DNA of 64,000 bases, taken from assembly GCA_027257055.1 (NCBI GenBank), contig JAPVLO010000522.1, positions 1,798,001-1,862,000 of the forward strand, given 5' to 3'. This DNA is from Cephalopachus bancanus. Its lineage: Eukaryota; Chordata; Mammalia; Primates; Tarsiidae. Position numbers and translations under genes: made by a program. Every line of letters starts with the position of its first letter. Position 1 is the stretch's first letter. The notes under the pieces are model-generated. The model worked only from the letters and a program-made list of their open reading frames with translations, was not told the DNA's origin and did not search any database. Of this stretch, positions 54,836-64,000 are shown piece by piece.

Positions 54836-55808
54836 ATGAAGAAAAACCAAAAGAAGAATACAGGTCTCACACAGACCATGGGGGGTCAGACACTGAGAAA
54901 ACATATTTCAGAACTCAAAAATGAGGATCTCCCAGAATTACTGGTCACATATGACAAACCCAGACATCAACACATTAATAGAGAGAATAAAAAGAATTGA
55001 GGAGACACGAGAGGAAAATAGGAAGGAACTGAAACAGAAATAGTAGCAGAAAAGAATACCATGATTGAAATAAACAACAAATTAATAAACAGGGAAAGCA
55101 GAATTAGCCAAGTAAAATAAAGAATCTCAGACCTTGAAGACCAAAATACAAAACTAACCCAGACTGTCAAAAACATAGAAACAAAGCTTAAAAAGACAGA
55201 ACAAAACCTTCAGGAGATGAACAATTAATTCAAGAGATAGAATCTAAAAGTAATGGGACTTTCTGAGGCAGAAAGAGAGACAGAGACCATGCTAGAACAA
55301 ACATTCCATGAAATTATTCAAGACAACATCCTCCATCTCATCAGTGATGCAAAAATTCAAACACAAGAGATGCAGATATTCCCTGCAGAAAAACAAATGA
55401 GAAGACCAACTCCCAAATACATACTAATTCACCTAAAGAAAGTAGGTATAAAAGAAAAAATCCTAAAGGCAGCAAGAGAAAAAGATCAGACTCCTACCAG
55501 GGAAGACCAATTAGAATAACAGCTGATTTATCTCCAGAAACCATTCAGACTAGCAGATCTTGGAGCCTAATGTTCAAGGTTCTCAAAGATAAACAATTTC
55601 AACCAAGAATAGCCTACCCAGCAAGCTAACCTTCATCAGTGAGGGAGAATTAAAATCTTTCCCAGATATCCAATCCCTAAGAGTTTATGCTGCCTCTAGA
55701 CCACCTCTACAAGAAAGAATTAAGAAAGAATTAAACACTGAAAAAAGGGAGAAAAGAATGACAATGTTCTTCACAAGAGTACATGAAAAATATAGAAAAC
55801 ACACATGA
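54836..55808 (+). pseudogene. L1-D ORF1, broken
   Basis: ATG at 54836 ('MKKNQKK'), then frameshifts. The C-terminal piece at 55253-55519 reads 'AERETETMLEQTFHEIIQ' and 'RRPTPKYILIHLKKV'. At least three breaks are present. Confidence 0.83.
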
Positions 55809-55866
55809 ATCAACCGCAAAACAAAGGCAAGACACCAAATAAGGAGGAACAACAGCAACTCTATCG

Positions 55867-56484
55867 TGACAGGGACAAAACTCCACATTTCAATAATTAG
55901 CCTGAATGTGAATGGACTAAATGCACAACTGAAAAGACACAGACTGGTGGACTGGATAAGAAACCATGCCCCCATTATTTGCTGCATTCAGGAGACTCAT
56001 CTAACTACAAGGGGCACACACAGACTCAAAGTTAAAAGATAGAAAATGAGTTTCCTGGCAAATGGCTCACAAAAGAAGGCAGAGTTGCGATATTAATATC
56101 AGAAAAAACAACCTTTAAGCTATCCAAAATTTAAAAAGATGCAAAAGGACAGTACATAATAAAAGGTTCAATCCATCAGCAAGAAATATTCATCCTAAAC
56201 ATATATGCACCCAAAACAGGAGCACCAGCATTTATAAAACAACTACTTAATAAACTAAAAAAATATATTGACTCTAACACTATTATAGCAGAGGACATAA
56301 ATATCCCACTGACAACTCTAGACAGATCATTGAGGCAAAAAATCTACAAGAAGATCCAGAACCTAAACTTGATACTTGACCTAAATGAAAAACCTCAAAC
56401 TATAAGAATCTTAGAAAACGCAGTAGATACCCTTATGGAAATTGGAACTCGAAACCAATTCCTGTTCAGAACCCTGAAGGCCAA
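55867..56484 (+). pseudogene. L1-D ORF2 with internal deletion
   Basis: The endonuclease N-terminus ('ISLNVNGLN') runs with stops to about 56375. There the text passes directly into 'EKPQTIRILENAVDTLMEI', which in L1-B lies in the C-terminal region (about 44516-44600). Roughly 2 kb of RT sequence is absent. Confidence 0.83.
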
Positions 56485-57321
56485 TGTTAGGGTATGGATG
56501 GACAGGGTGAGGGTGGAGAGGCAGAGAGGAAGCACGCAGCACTGCTGGGACTGGCAAGCTGGAGATTCACGCTGGGAACCCAGAGATCCGAGTAAATTGC
56601 AAAGAATTGCAACACACAGAGATGAGAGAAGAAAAGATTTATTTATGGAAAAATTCACCCCCCACAGACAGGGAGTGGGCCTACACTCTAGATGAGTGTG
56701 GCCTCATAGCCCCTCAGAGTCCTGGCTTAAATCCTTTTCTTGGAGATGTTGCACGTGACTGCTGAAAGTGCTGTGACTTCCTTATCGACCACCTGAGGAT
56801 GTCTTGGAGAACCTGTGACACAGAGAACCATTAATGTTTGCCCACATTATCATAGCCTCTAGAGAAGGAGGTGACAAGGATTCTAATTCTCCTGCACCTT
56901 CCCAAATGACATTCCTTAGACCTAATGGAGGGTGCACCTCCCCTTATCTCCTAGGCATTCTCAGTGGGTAGCTTTGGGGGATCCTTGGCTTCTCTGTAGA
57001 TGGTGTCCAATTTACTGGAAGATCGAATCTCCACCTGCTCTCCCTCTGAGTGGTTATAACTTTTGTAATTACAAGTTTCAGGACTGTTTCAATCCTTGCC
57101 CAGTGCATGATGTCTTAGGCTTTGTAAATTCCCTTTACTTTAGGCAAGCTTGATTGACACTATGAGATAGATACCTGACACCAGGAAGTCTGTTCCTGAA
57201 AAGGCAAAGTCAGCAAAGTTAATTTTACTTAAAATGTGCATTTCTCCAAAAGCATAACTTCTACTTTCTCATCATTGTGTCAGGGTTTAAGAACAAGATG
57301 AAAAATGGCTTCCCACTCTCA
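56485..57321 (-). repeat. ERV3 3' LTR (right boundary uncertain)
   Basis: On the plus strand it starts TGTTAGGGTATGG at 56485. The minus strand carries 'ccataaataaatc' (AATAAA) near 56640 and then runs to CTAACA. The opposite end is set at 57321 (minus-strand TGAGAGTGGG after a purine-rich 'gaaatgaaagaacag'), but this is tentative. Confidence 0.6.
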
Positions 57322-57760
57322 GTCTGTTCTTTCATTTCTCACTCCTGCTCTTGGAAATATTCTTATAATCCTGGGAAATGGGGCGAAGATCATTCTTCTG
57401 TATCTACTTCCTGCTGGGATGGGTCACAGCAATGTCCCTACCTATCTATTTCCAAGGGCATGAACAGGAAATGGCGGGACCTTAAGCAAATGCTATTGAA
57501 TTTAATAAAACAACAAGCGAGAGCATAGGCACAAAGTATTACGCAAATGGTGATGAATAAGGCTATGGCCCCAAAAACAATGTTGGAAAAGTGAAAGTCC
57601 TGTAAATTATATGTATTCATTAGCATAAGTTGAAATATTCCTTTGTAAATTATCTATAGTTGTGCTTTAACAAGGAAATACAGCCACTTTGACAAAGTCT
57701 GAAGAAAGTAAAATTGAAATCATTAGAGACATGTGGTTAGGTTGTAGCTTAAATTGAGAA
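57322..57760 (-). pseudogene. ERV3 env C-terminal remnant
   Basis: The minus-strand piece 57438-57626 holds a 25-residue hydrophobic segment ('IALFITICVILCAYALACC') ending in Cys residues and a basic tail, as in retroviral TM anchors. The ectodomain upstream is decayed. Other membrane proteins could give such a segment, but the position before an LTR favours Env. Confidence 0.55.
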
Positions 57761-58613
57761 TTCAAAACAGGTAAACATTGGCAAGAGAAAACAATTTCCT
57801 TTGCTTTTATAATAGGTCTGATATACTTTTACAATTGATATGCTAGAGGGTGAAGCCTAGTTATTTTGCCATGCATTCTATGTTGGATAGTAATCCTTGT
57901 ACCTGGTCTGCAGGAAATTCAGGAGGAGGGTGTGGGGCAGGTGTGATTCCTGGATCTTGCTTCTTATCTCACCCTAAAGAGATTGATTGAGAACTTTAAG
58001 AGTTTAAGTCTTAAAGTTTTTAAAAGCATAATGTTACAACACAAAATCACAGTAGTTATTGTAAAAGTTGCTTATTTAGCCAAAATGATAATCCAAAGAT
58101 TTTGAAAAGAAAAAAAAAACCTCGCTTTTTTGTAACAAAGGAGTGGGGGAGGAAAAAAACCTCACTCTTTTGTAACAGAGACAGTGAGGGAGGGCTAGTT
58201 GACTTTTGTCTCTTTCTCCCCCCCCCCGTTGTTTAAAGAAGAAAATTCTTTTGGAGATCGTTAATTAAGAAGTTAATGCTCTGGTCTTTGAGTAGCATGT
58301 TGGCCTAGCATTAGTGTACTTGATATTAATGGTAAATTTATAGAACCTTTTTGTAGCTTCAAGTGTTTATAGAATTCCTTTCACTTCTTTTCACAATCTT
58401 TCACCTACCATGTTTGACATACTCATACCATTTTTCAGCATGCTTGAACCTTCTATTTTTGTTCTATACTTTCCTTTGATCAGCCATTCTATTATAGAGC
58501 AAAAATGTACCATACAAGATCCTTTCCTATACAAAATTTTTTTCTCTTTCCTTTATCCTTTCTTACTAAAAACATACCTCATACCAACAGCCTTCTTTAC
58601 ACTTTTCCTAACC
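57761..58613 (-). other. ERV3 interior, decayed
   Basis: No usable frame. A tandem duplication of about 45 bp ('aaacctc.cttttttgtaac') lies at 58105-58195, beside a C-run (58218-58227). It is presumed remnant env/pol. Confidence 0.45.
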
Positions 58614-59063
58614 TCAGAGCTCTAACCAAAGCAACAAGTTTATATGCAGTGGAAGAGCTTGAATAGGATCCAATGTAGAACTATCAGGATAATCCAAAAC
58701 TAAACAAAGGCACCCAAAAATACAGTGGTGATGTCTCAGGGTAAAGAATAATACGAGTTCCAATTTTGTCATGTCCCTTCCCAATAATGGAGCTGGACAC
58801 GTTGGCATAACAAGGAAGGAGTGCTGAAATATTTTATCTCCCAGAACACATGGAAGTAATGGCATAGTGAGGGACCTGGATATAATGCCCTGTACTCCCA
58901 CAACTGAACGGGGTGAAGGAAGAAGTGGACCAGGAAATTCAAGTAGAACTGAGCATGTAGCCCTCGTACCAATAACAAATGATATAACACTGCCAGCTAC
59001 TGATATTTCCATCCTAGGCTCGGTTGGTTTAATAGTTTGTTCCGAAGACATTGGGGCTACCAA
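58614..59063 (-). pseudogene. ERV3 protease
   Basis: A 149-codon minus-strand frame with 'CSVLLEFPGPL' near the active-site region and 'PTCPAPLLGRDM' near the C-terminus, the flap-to-C-terminal pattern of class I retroviral proteases. The catalytic D-T-G is lost: the equivalent text is 'VIGTRATCSVL'. The frame follows the gag NC piece in normal order. Confidence 0.75.
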
Positions 59064-59708
59064 GACAGGGGTGAGTCAATCTGACTGGAGCAAGCCTAAG
59101 ATATCCCCTTCTGAGATCGTGCAAGGTGCCTGGTATCCCTCATTTGCAGCAAGCTTCTGGGCCATGTGCTTTCCTCCGTCTGGGTGAATGAGGCAATCAT
59201 GAGCCCAATGTCCATACTGTTTGTGTTTGGGACAGGGTTTTGCAGGTGGCAGAGCTTGACAGCCGTTGGCCATATGCCCATTTTGATGGCATTGGAAACA
59301 AACCTGGGAAGGGGGCTGTGTATCCCTTCTGCAATTGACTGTTTGGGGTGGAAGATTATTAGTGGTGGCTCTTTGTGCTAAAGTGGTAGATAAAAGCTGA
59401 AATGCTTCTCACTTATGTTTGAGGTCCTGCATTCTTTCCTTCTCTTGATTGCTAAAGACTTTAAAGGCCATGTCCAATAGTTCAAATTGAGGGGTTTGTA
59501 TGTGCCTTTTCCTAATTTTTGGAGTTTGTGCCTAATATCCAGTGTTGACTGGGTGATAAAAATACATAGCCAAAAGAATTTGTCCCTACAGAGAGTTTAA
59601 ATCAATATTAGCAAGCTGCTGCAATGTCTCAGAGAAACGACTTAGAAACATTGCTGGATTTTTATCTGGTCTTTAAAAAATCTCTTTTGCTTTGTCTTAG
59701 TTTGCCTG
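59064..59708 (-). pseudogene. ERV3 gag nucleocapsid and capsid end
   Basis: The minus strand encodes a first zinc knuckle ('CFQCHQNGHMANGC', C-x2-C-x4-H-x4-C) near 59260-59300. A second has its second Cys replaced by His ('CPKHKQYGHWAHDC'). Capsid-like text lies further right before the Alu. Confidence 0.75.
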
Positions 59709-60018
59709 TTTTGTTTGTTTGTTTGTTTGGGGGTTTTTTTGAGTTGGAGTCTCACTCTGCATCCCAGACTGGAGTGTAGTAGCCACTCCAGGCCACTGCA
59801 GCCTTGACCTGCTGATCTCTGGCAATCCTTCTGCCTCAGCCTTCCAAATAGCTGGAACTACAGGTGCGCACTGCCACGCCCAGCTAATTTTTTGATTTAT
59901 TGTAGAAGTGAGGTCTCACCAAGTTGCCCAGGCAATGCTCAAACCCGTGGGCTCAGGCAGTCCACTCACCTCAGCCTCCCAAATCAAGGGATTACAAGCT
60001 GAGTCACCGAGCCTGGCA
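59709..60018 (-). mobile_element. Alu SINE, inverted, in ERV3 gag
   Basis: The plus strand begins with (gttt)n and a T-run, then 'gagttggagtctcactctgc', and ends 'gagtcaccgagcctggc'. The flanks 'tagtttgcctgtttt' and 'agttagcctgttta' are a probable diverged duplication. Confidence 0.92.
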
Positions 60019-60310
60019 GTTAGCCTGTTTAATAGCACCTTGTTTTGTAGTTAACTAACAGGATTAATTTATATGATCCTTTTACTTCCATCTGGGAAGA
60101 AGGTTGATATAGTCCCAGTTTCAATATAACTTGAAAGAGATTTATCATAAGAAAACAACAGAAGTTTGAAGCAAGATGGTGATGGCATAGGTGAACTGGT
60201 GAGATTCTCTGAATGTGAGTTCCCAAAAAGGCTATTGCTTCTCTTCCCCCATCCCCCACCCACTACCAACTGTGCTGGTGCCAGGCCCGGGAACTTTGGT
60301 CCCACGTAGG

Positions 60311-61139
60311 GCCAGATGCTGTGGCCCCCTGCTGCTGCTGTTCTACTGCGTGTGTCAGAGTCTCGGTCCCAGCCCCCTCCAGCTCCCTCCCCAGCTGCAT
60401 TGTCTCCAGCCTGGCACCCGGCACCAAGCCGCCAGTCACACAGGGAGGCTCTGGGCACCCGCCCCTCAGAGACACCGGTCCCATTCCTGGCTGAAGTACC
60501 CTGTGGGGGGTCCAGCGCCACTCTCGCCGCTCACCACCTGCCCTTTGGAATTTTGGAGCTCTGGATCTCCGGGCCCACCCTGGCTGAGGCACTCAGAGCA
60601 AGACCCCAAGCCAGGGGACCCAGACAAGCAGAAAAAAACAGATCTGCTTAAACTGCCTTGCCATTCTCCAGGCAGAGACTTCCATTGCTCCGCCCACCTA
60701 TCAACAAACTGCCTCATTTTCTAAGGCCAGATATTACACCCCCCTGCTGCTGCTATTCCACTGCCTGCATGGGAGTTTTGGGTCCCAGCCCCCTCCGGCT
60801 CCCTCCCCGGCTGCATTGTCTCCAGCCCAGCACCTGGCACCAAGCCACCGGTCACACAGGGAGGCTCTGGATGCCCACACCTCAGAGACACCGGTCCCAT
60901 TCCTGGCTGAAGTACCCTGTGGGAGGCCCAGAGCCACTCTCACCACCCACTGCCTGCCCTTTGGAGCTTTGGAGCTCTGGAACTCTGAGCCCACCCTGGA
61001 TAAGGCACTCAACGTGAGACCCCAAGCCAAGGGACCCAGACAAGTGGAGAAAAACAGATCTGCTTAAACTACCTTGTCATTCTCCAGGCAGAGACTTCCA
61101 TTGCCCCGCCCACCTATCAACAAACTTTACCTCAGTTCC
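60311..61139 (+). repeat. Tandem duplication, unit about 415 bp, in the L1-E 5' UTR
   Basis: Two head-to-tail copies, about 60311-60724 and 60725-61139. Landmark 'cccctgctgctgct' is at 60326 and 60741. Both contain 'gacaccggtcccattcctgg' and 'cagagacttccattgc'. The unit is GC-rich and includes CpGs. The 169-codon frame at 60215-60724 and its partners follow the repeat composition and are not genes. Confidence 0.92.
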
Positions 61140-61245
61140 TAAGGCAACAATGTGAAACAGGAGACAAAGCCCCACCCCTACTCTGCAATGAAAAACAAAA
61201 GGGAGAGGCTGGAAACGGAGATCAGAGAAGTGACTCTAGTCTGAT

Positions 61246-61700
61246 CGCTTATTTTGACTTATGATTTTATCATTGAAACTGTTGGTTTAGATCACGTCGG
61301 TTGTTTACCTTCTGACTTACACTGTTGCTCGATTTTATTGGCCTGTCTCTGTGTAGCTATCAGTACTCTTTAGGGAATCTTTCTTACCTGTCTTTCTTCA
61401 CTTCTTCCCGGCCCTGTGTCTCTTTCTCACCTGATAGTTGGTATGTACACCTGTTTTCCCTCTCGCACTTCTCTTTTTTCGCTTATTTTGACTTATGATT
61501 TTACCATTGTAACTGTTGGTTTAGATCACGTCTGTTGTTTACCTTCTGACTTACACTGTTTCTCAATTTTATTGGCCTGTCTCTGTGTATCTATCAGTAC
61601 TCTTTAGGGAATCTTTCTTACGTGTCTTTCTTCATTTCTTCCTGGTCCTGTGTCTCTTTCTCACCTGATAGTTGGTATGTATATCTGTTTTCCCTCTCAC
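61246..61700 (+). repeat. Tandem duplication, unit 234 bp, in the L1-E 5' UTR
   Basis: 'cgcttattttgacttatgat' occurs at 61246 and 61480, and the following 200-plus bases repeat with few differences ('gtactctttagggaatcttt' in both). The second copy leads into the ORF1-proximal 5' UTR. Confidence 0.93.
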
Positions 61701-61964
61701 ACTTCTCTCTTTCTAACTCCCTATTGACCCTCCCTTCCTCCATTATTTTCCTCTTTTATATGCCCCCTTTTTAAATCTAGGGACCAAGACTACATATGGC
61801 TGAATAGACAGACTGTAAAGCAGAGGGAAAAGTCAAGAAAGCCAGAAGACCCTCATAAGGAAGAACACGACATTGCAGAAGAGAAATAAAAGCAACCCCA
61901 TCTTCCCTAAAAAACAGAATTGAAGAAGGGGAGGGAAAGGGGGGAGGGAGAAAAACCTACACAA

Positions 61965-62927
61965 ATGAAGAAAAACCAAAAGAAGAGTATGGGTCTCTCC
62001 CAGACTCCAGGGAGAGCAGACACTGAGAAAACTGATTTTGGAATGCAAACAATGAAAAGCCCCCAGAATGAAGGGTCTCAAACTGCAAATGTAGATATCA
62101 AAACAATAATGGAGAGATTAAAAAGAATTGAGGAGACACAAGAAGAAACAAGAGAGGAGCTGATATCTGAGATAATGAGTAATAAAGAATACTGTGAGTG
62201 AAATAAATAACAAACTGATAAGCATGGAAAGCAGAATTACCCAAGTGGAAGAAAAAATCTCAGAGCTTGAGGACCAAAATATAGAAATAACCCAAACTTT
62301 TAAAAACACAGAAAATAAGCTCAAAAAGACAGAACAAAACCTTCAAGAGATGAGTGACTACCTCAAGAGGCCTAAGCTAAGAGTAATCGGACTCCCTGAG
62401 GCAGAAAGAGAAACAGAGACCACATTGGAACAAACTTTCCATGAGATCATTCAAGAAAACTTCCCTTATCTAATCAGTGCTGCAAAAATTCAAACACAAG
62501 AGATTCAGAGAACCCCTGCAAGAAACAAATGAGAAGACCAACTCCTAGACACATAATAATTCGCCTAAATAAAGTAGGCACAAAAGAAAAAATCCTAAAG
62601 GCAGCAAGAGAAAAAGGCCAGATCACCTGCCATGGAAGACCAATCAGAATAGCAGCAGATTTATCTGCAGAAACCCTGCAGGCTAAGAGAGCTTTGAGCC
62701 CTATCTTCAAAGTCCTAAAAGATAAAAAATTTCAACCAAGAAAAACCTACCCGGCCAAGCTAAGCTTCATCAGTGAGGGAGAATTAAAATCTTTCCCAGA
62801 TATCCAATCCCTAAGAACTTATGCTGCCACCAAACCATCTCTACATGAAACACTTAAGAAAGTACTAAACAAGGAAGAAAAGGAAAAAAGAACAACGTTC
62901 TTCACAAGAGTACAGGGAAAAGAATAA
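61965..62927 (+). pseudogene. L1-E ORF1, two frameshifts
   Basis: ATG at 61965 ('MKKNQKKSMGLSQTPG') is open to 62201. A frame change near 62195 leads to 62194-62532 with the coiled coil ('VEEKISELEDQNIEITQ'). A second change near 62530 restores the first frame for the C-terminal domain (62529-62927, 'RRPTPRHIIIRLNKV'). Length and domain order are normal for L1 ORF1p. Confidence 0.88.
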
Positions 62928-63002
62928 AATATACACGAACCAACCCCAAAACCAAAAGAAAGAAAAAACCACGTGGAAGAACAACAACTCAATAAGAACT
63001 CC

Positions 63003-64000
63003 ATGATAGGGATGAACTCTCACATTTCGATAATTAGCCTGAATGTGAATGGACTAAACGCACCACTGAAAAGACATAGAATGACAAAATGGATAAAATA
63101 TCACCAGGCAACAATATACTGCCTTTAAGAGACCCATCTCACTAGAAAGGACATACACAGACTCAAAGTAAGAGGATGGGAAACAAATTTTTAGGCAAAT
63201 GGAACACAAAAGAAAGGAGTCACGATCCTAATTTCAGACAAAATATTATTTAAGCTATCAAAAATTTAAAAAGATACAGAGGGCCACTACATAATGATAA
63301 AAGGTTCACTCCATCGACAAGAAATATCTATCCTAAACATATATGCACCCAACATAGGTGCGCCAACATTCATAAAGCAACTTCTAGGAAAACTAAAGAA
63401 AGATATTGACTCTAACACCATCATAACTGGGGACTTTAATACACCACTCACAACCCTCAGATCATCAGGACAAAAAATCAGCAAGGAGATCTGGAACCTC
63501 AATAAGACTCTGGACCAAATGGACTTAATTGATACCTACAGAACACTCCATCCAAAGACCACAGAATACACATTCTACTCATCACCACATGGAACATATT
63601 CTAAGATCGACCACATCATTGGACACAAATCAAGCATAAGCAAATTTAAAAGGACTGAAATTCTACCATGCACCTTCTTCGGACCACGGTGGAATAAAAA
63701 TAAACATTGACACCAACAAGGTCCCCCCAAAACCCACAAACACAAGGACACTAAACAGCATGATGCTAAACAACTCCTGGGTCAATGATGACATCAAAAC
63801 AGAGATCAAAATATACCTGGAAACAAATGAAAATAAAGAAACATGTTACCAAAATCTCTGGGACGCCTTAAAAGCTGTAATAAGAGGGGAATTTATATCC
63901 CTACAGACACACATGAAGAAAATGGAAGGAACACAAATTAACAACCTAACAAGCCACCTAAAGAAGTTGGAAAAGCAAGACCACAAAAACCCTAATTTCA
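63003..64000 (+). pseudogene. L1-E ORF2, endonuclease part, truncated by the window
   Basis: ATG at 63003 leads to 'ISLNVNGLN'. A TAA near 63127 replaces the Gln just before the catalytic Glu ('CL*ETHL'), and another stop lies near 63194. The open piece 63294-63710 includes 'TGDFNTPL' and loses frame near the terminal 'SDHSGI' position. RT lies beyond the window. Confidence 0.85.

Larger units (their letters stand above)
53323..56484 (+). mobile_element. L1-D: LINE-1 with deleted ORF2 centre
   Basis: Plus strand: 5' UTR 53323-54835, ORF1 54836-55808, and ORF2 from about 55867. ORF2 jumps near 56375 from the endonuclease to the C-terminal region and is cut at 56484 by the ERV3 LTR. The 5' UTR start matches the far end of L1-B. 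Confidence 0.88.
56485..60155 (-). mobile_element. ERV3: class I (gammaretrovirus-like) ERV relic
   Basis: Minus strand, from right to left: end of gag with zinc knuckles (59076-60150, Alu inside), protease (58614-59063), a degenerate stretch where pol should be, an Env membrane segment (57438-57626), and a 3' LTR (56485 to about 57321). The protease resembles gammaretroviral PR rather than ERV2 PR. Pol is essentially deleted. No 5' LTR is present because L1-E starts at about 60156. Confidence 0.78.
60156..64000 (+). mobile_element. L1-E: LINE-1, runs off the window
   Basis: Plus strand with a long 5' UTR (60156-61964), ORF1 (61965-62927) and ORF2 (63003 to the end). It begins with 'gaagcaagatggtgatggc', like an L1 5' end, inside ERV3 gag, so it is younger than ERV3. 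It resembles L1-A most closely in ORF1 and ORF2. The 3' end is not seen. Confidence 0.9.

Noticed and set aside
60215..60724. 169-codon proline-rich open frame, with opposite-strand partners
   Set aside because: It lies in the GC-rich L1-E 5' UTR duplication; the frame appears in several frames and both strands because stop codons are rare at this composition.

Overview
The window looks like primate nuclear DNA, most likely from a strepsirrhine (lemur, loris or galago). It contains dimeric Alu elements whose mid-element A-rich part reads 'ctacaataaataaa' rather than the usual simian form, several L1 elements, two related MMTV-like betaretroviral fragments, and a cluster of decayed leukocyte Ig-like receptor (LILR) exons of the kind found in the mammalian leukocyte receptor complex (LRC). 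The strepsirrhine placement is an inference from the Alu sequence; species and chromosome cannot be read from the window.

Layout. 1-7040: an internal fragment of a betaretrovirus-like ERV (ERV1, minus strand, env to reverse transcriptase, with two Alu insertions), joined at about 3772 to the 5' half of a minus-strand L1 (L1-A). 7085-33657: remnants of at least five LILR-like units, all on the plus strand. Three stalk/transmembrane exon pairs are at 7.3-7.6, 19.9-20.2 and 24.1-24.5 kb. Ig-domain exons are at 20.3-22.5 kb (D1-D4), 26.9-28.1 kb (D1-D3) and 33.2-33.7 kb (D1 and the start of D2). A probable leader exon is at 19.55 kb. Between them lie AT-rich DNA, Alus, a 1.27-kb solo LTR (16443-17714), paired LTR-like copies, a degenerate minisatellite and a 2.6-kb hAT transposon relic (28716-31308). 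33658-44167: a nearly whole MMTV-like provirus on the minus strand (ERV2) with gag, dUTPase-protease, pol and env, a lysine-tRNA-type primer site and long LTRs. 44168-51868: L1-B, an older L1 reverse-transcriptase scrap and the 3' half of L1-C, all minus. 51869-53322: no gene seen. 53323-56484: plus-strand L1-D with a large internal ORF2 deletion. 56485-60155: a class I ERV relic (ERV3, minus) holding an Alu. 60156-64000: L1-E, plus strand, with tandem duplications in its 5' UTR; it runs off the window.

No host gene with an intact open reading frame is evident. The LILR-like exons keep recognisable exon boundaries and Ig or transmembrane signatures but carry stops, frameshifts, lost splice sites and lost key residues, so they read as pseudogenes. 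The ERV and L1 reading frames are also broken; the longest clean pieces are an L1 endonuclease domain (3776-4673) and the env frame of ERV2, which one stop splits into 209 and 316 codons. The most informative content is structural: chimeric junctions (L1/ERV pol, ERV LTR/LILR exon, receptor 3' UTR/receptor D1), nested insertions and internal duplications. I did not see a new functional system.
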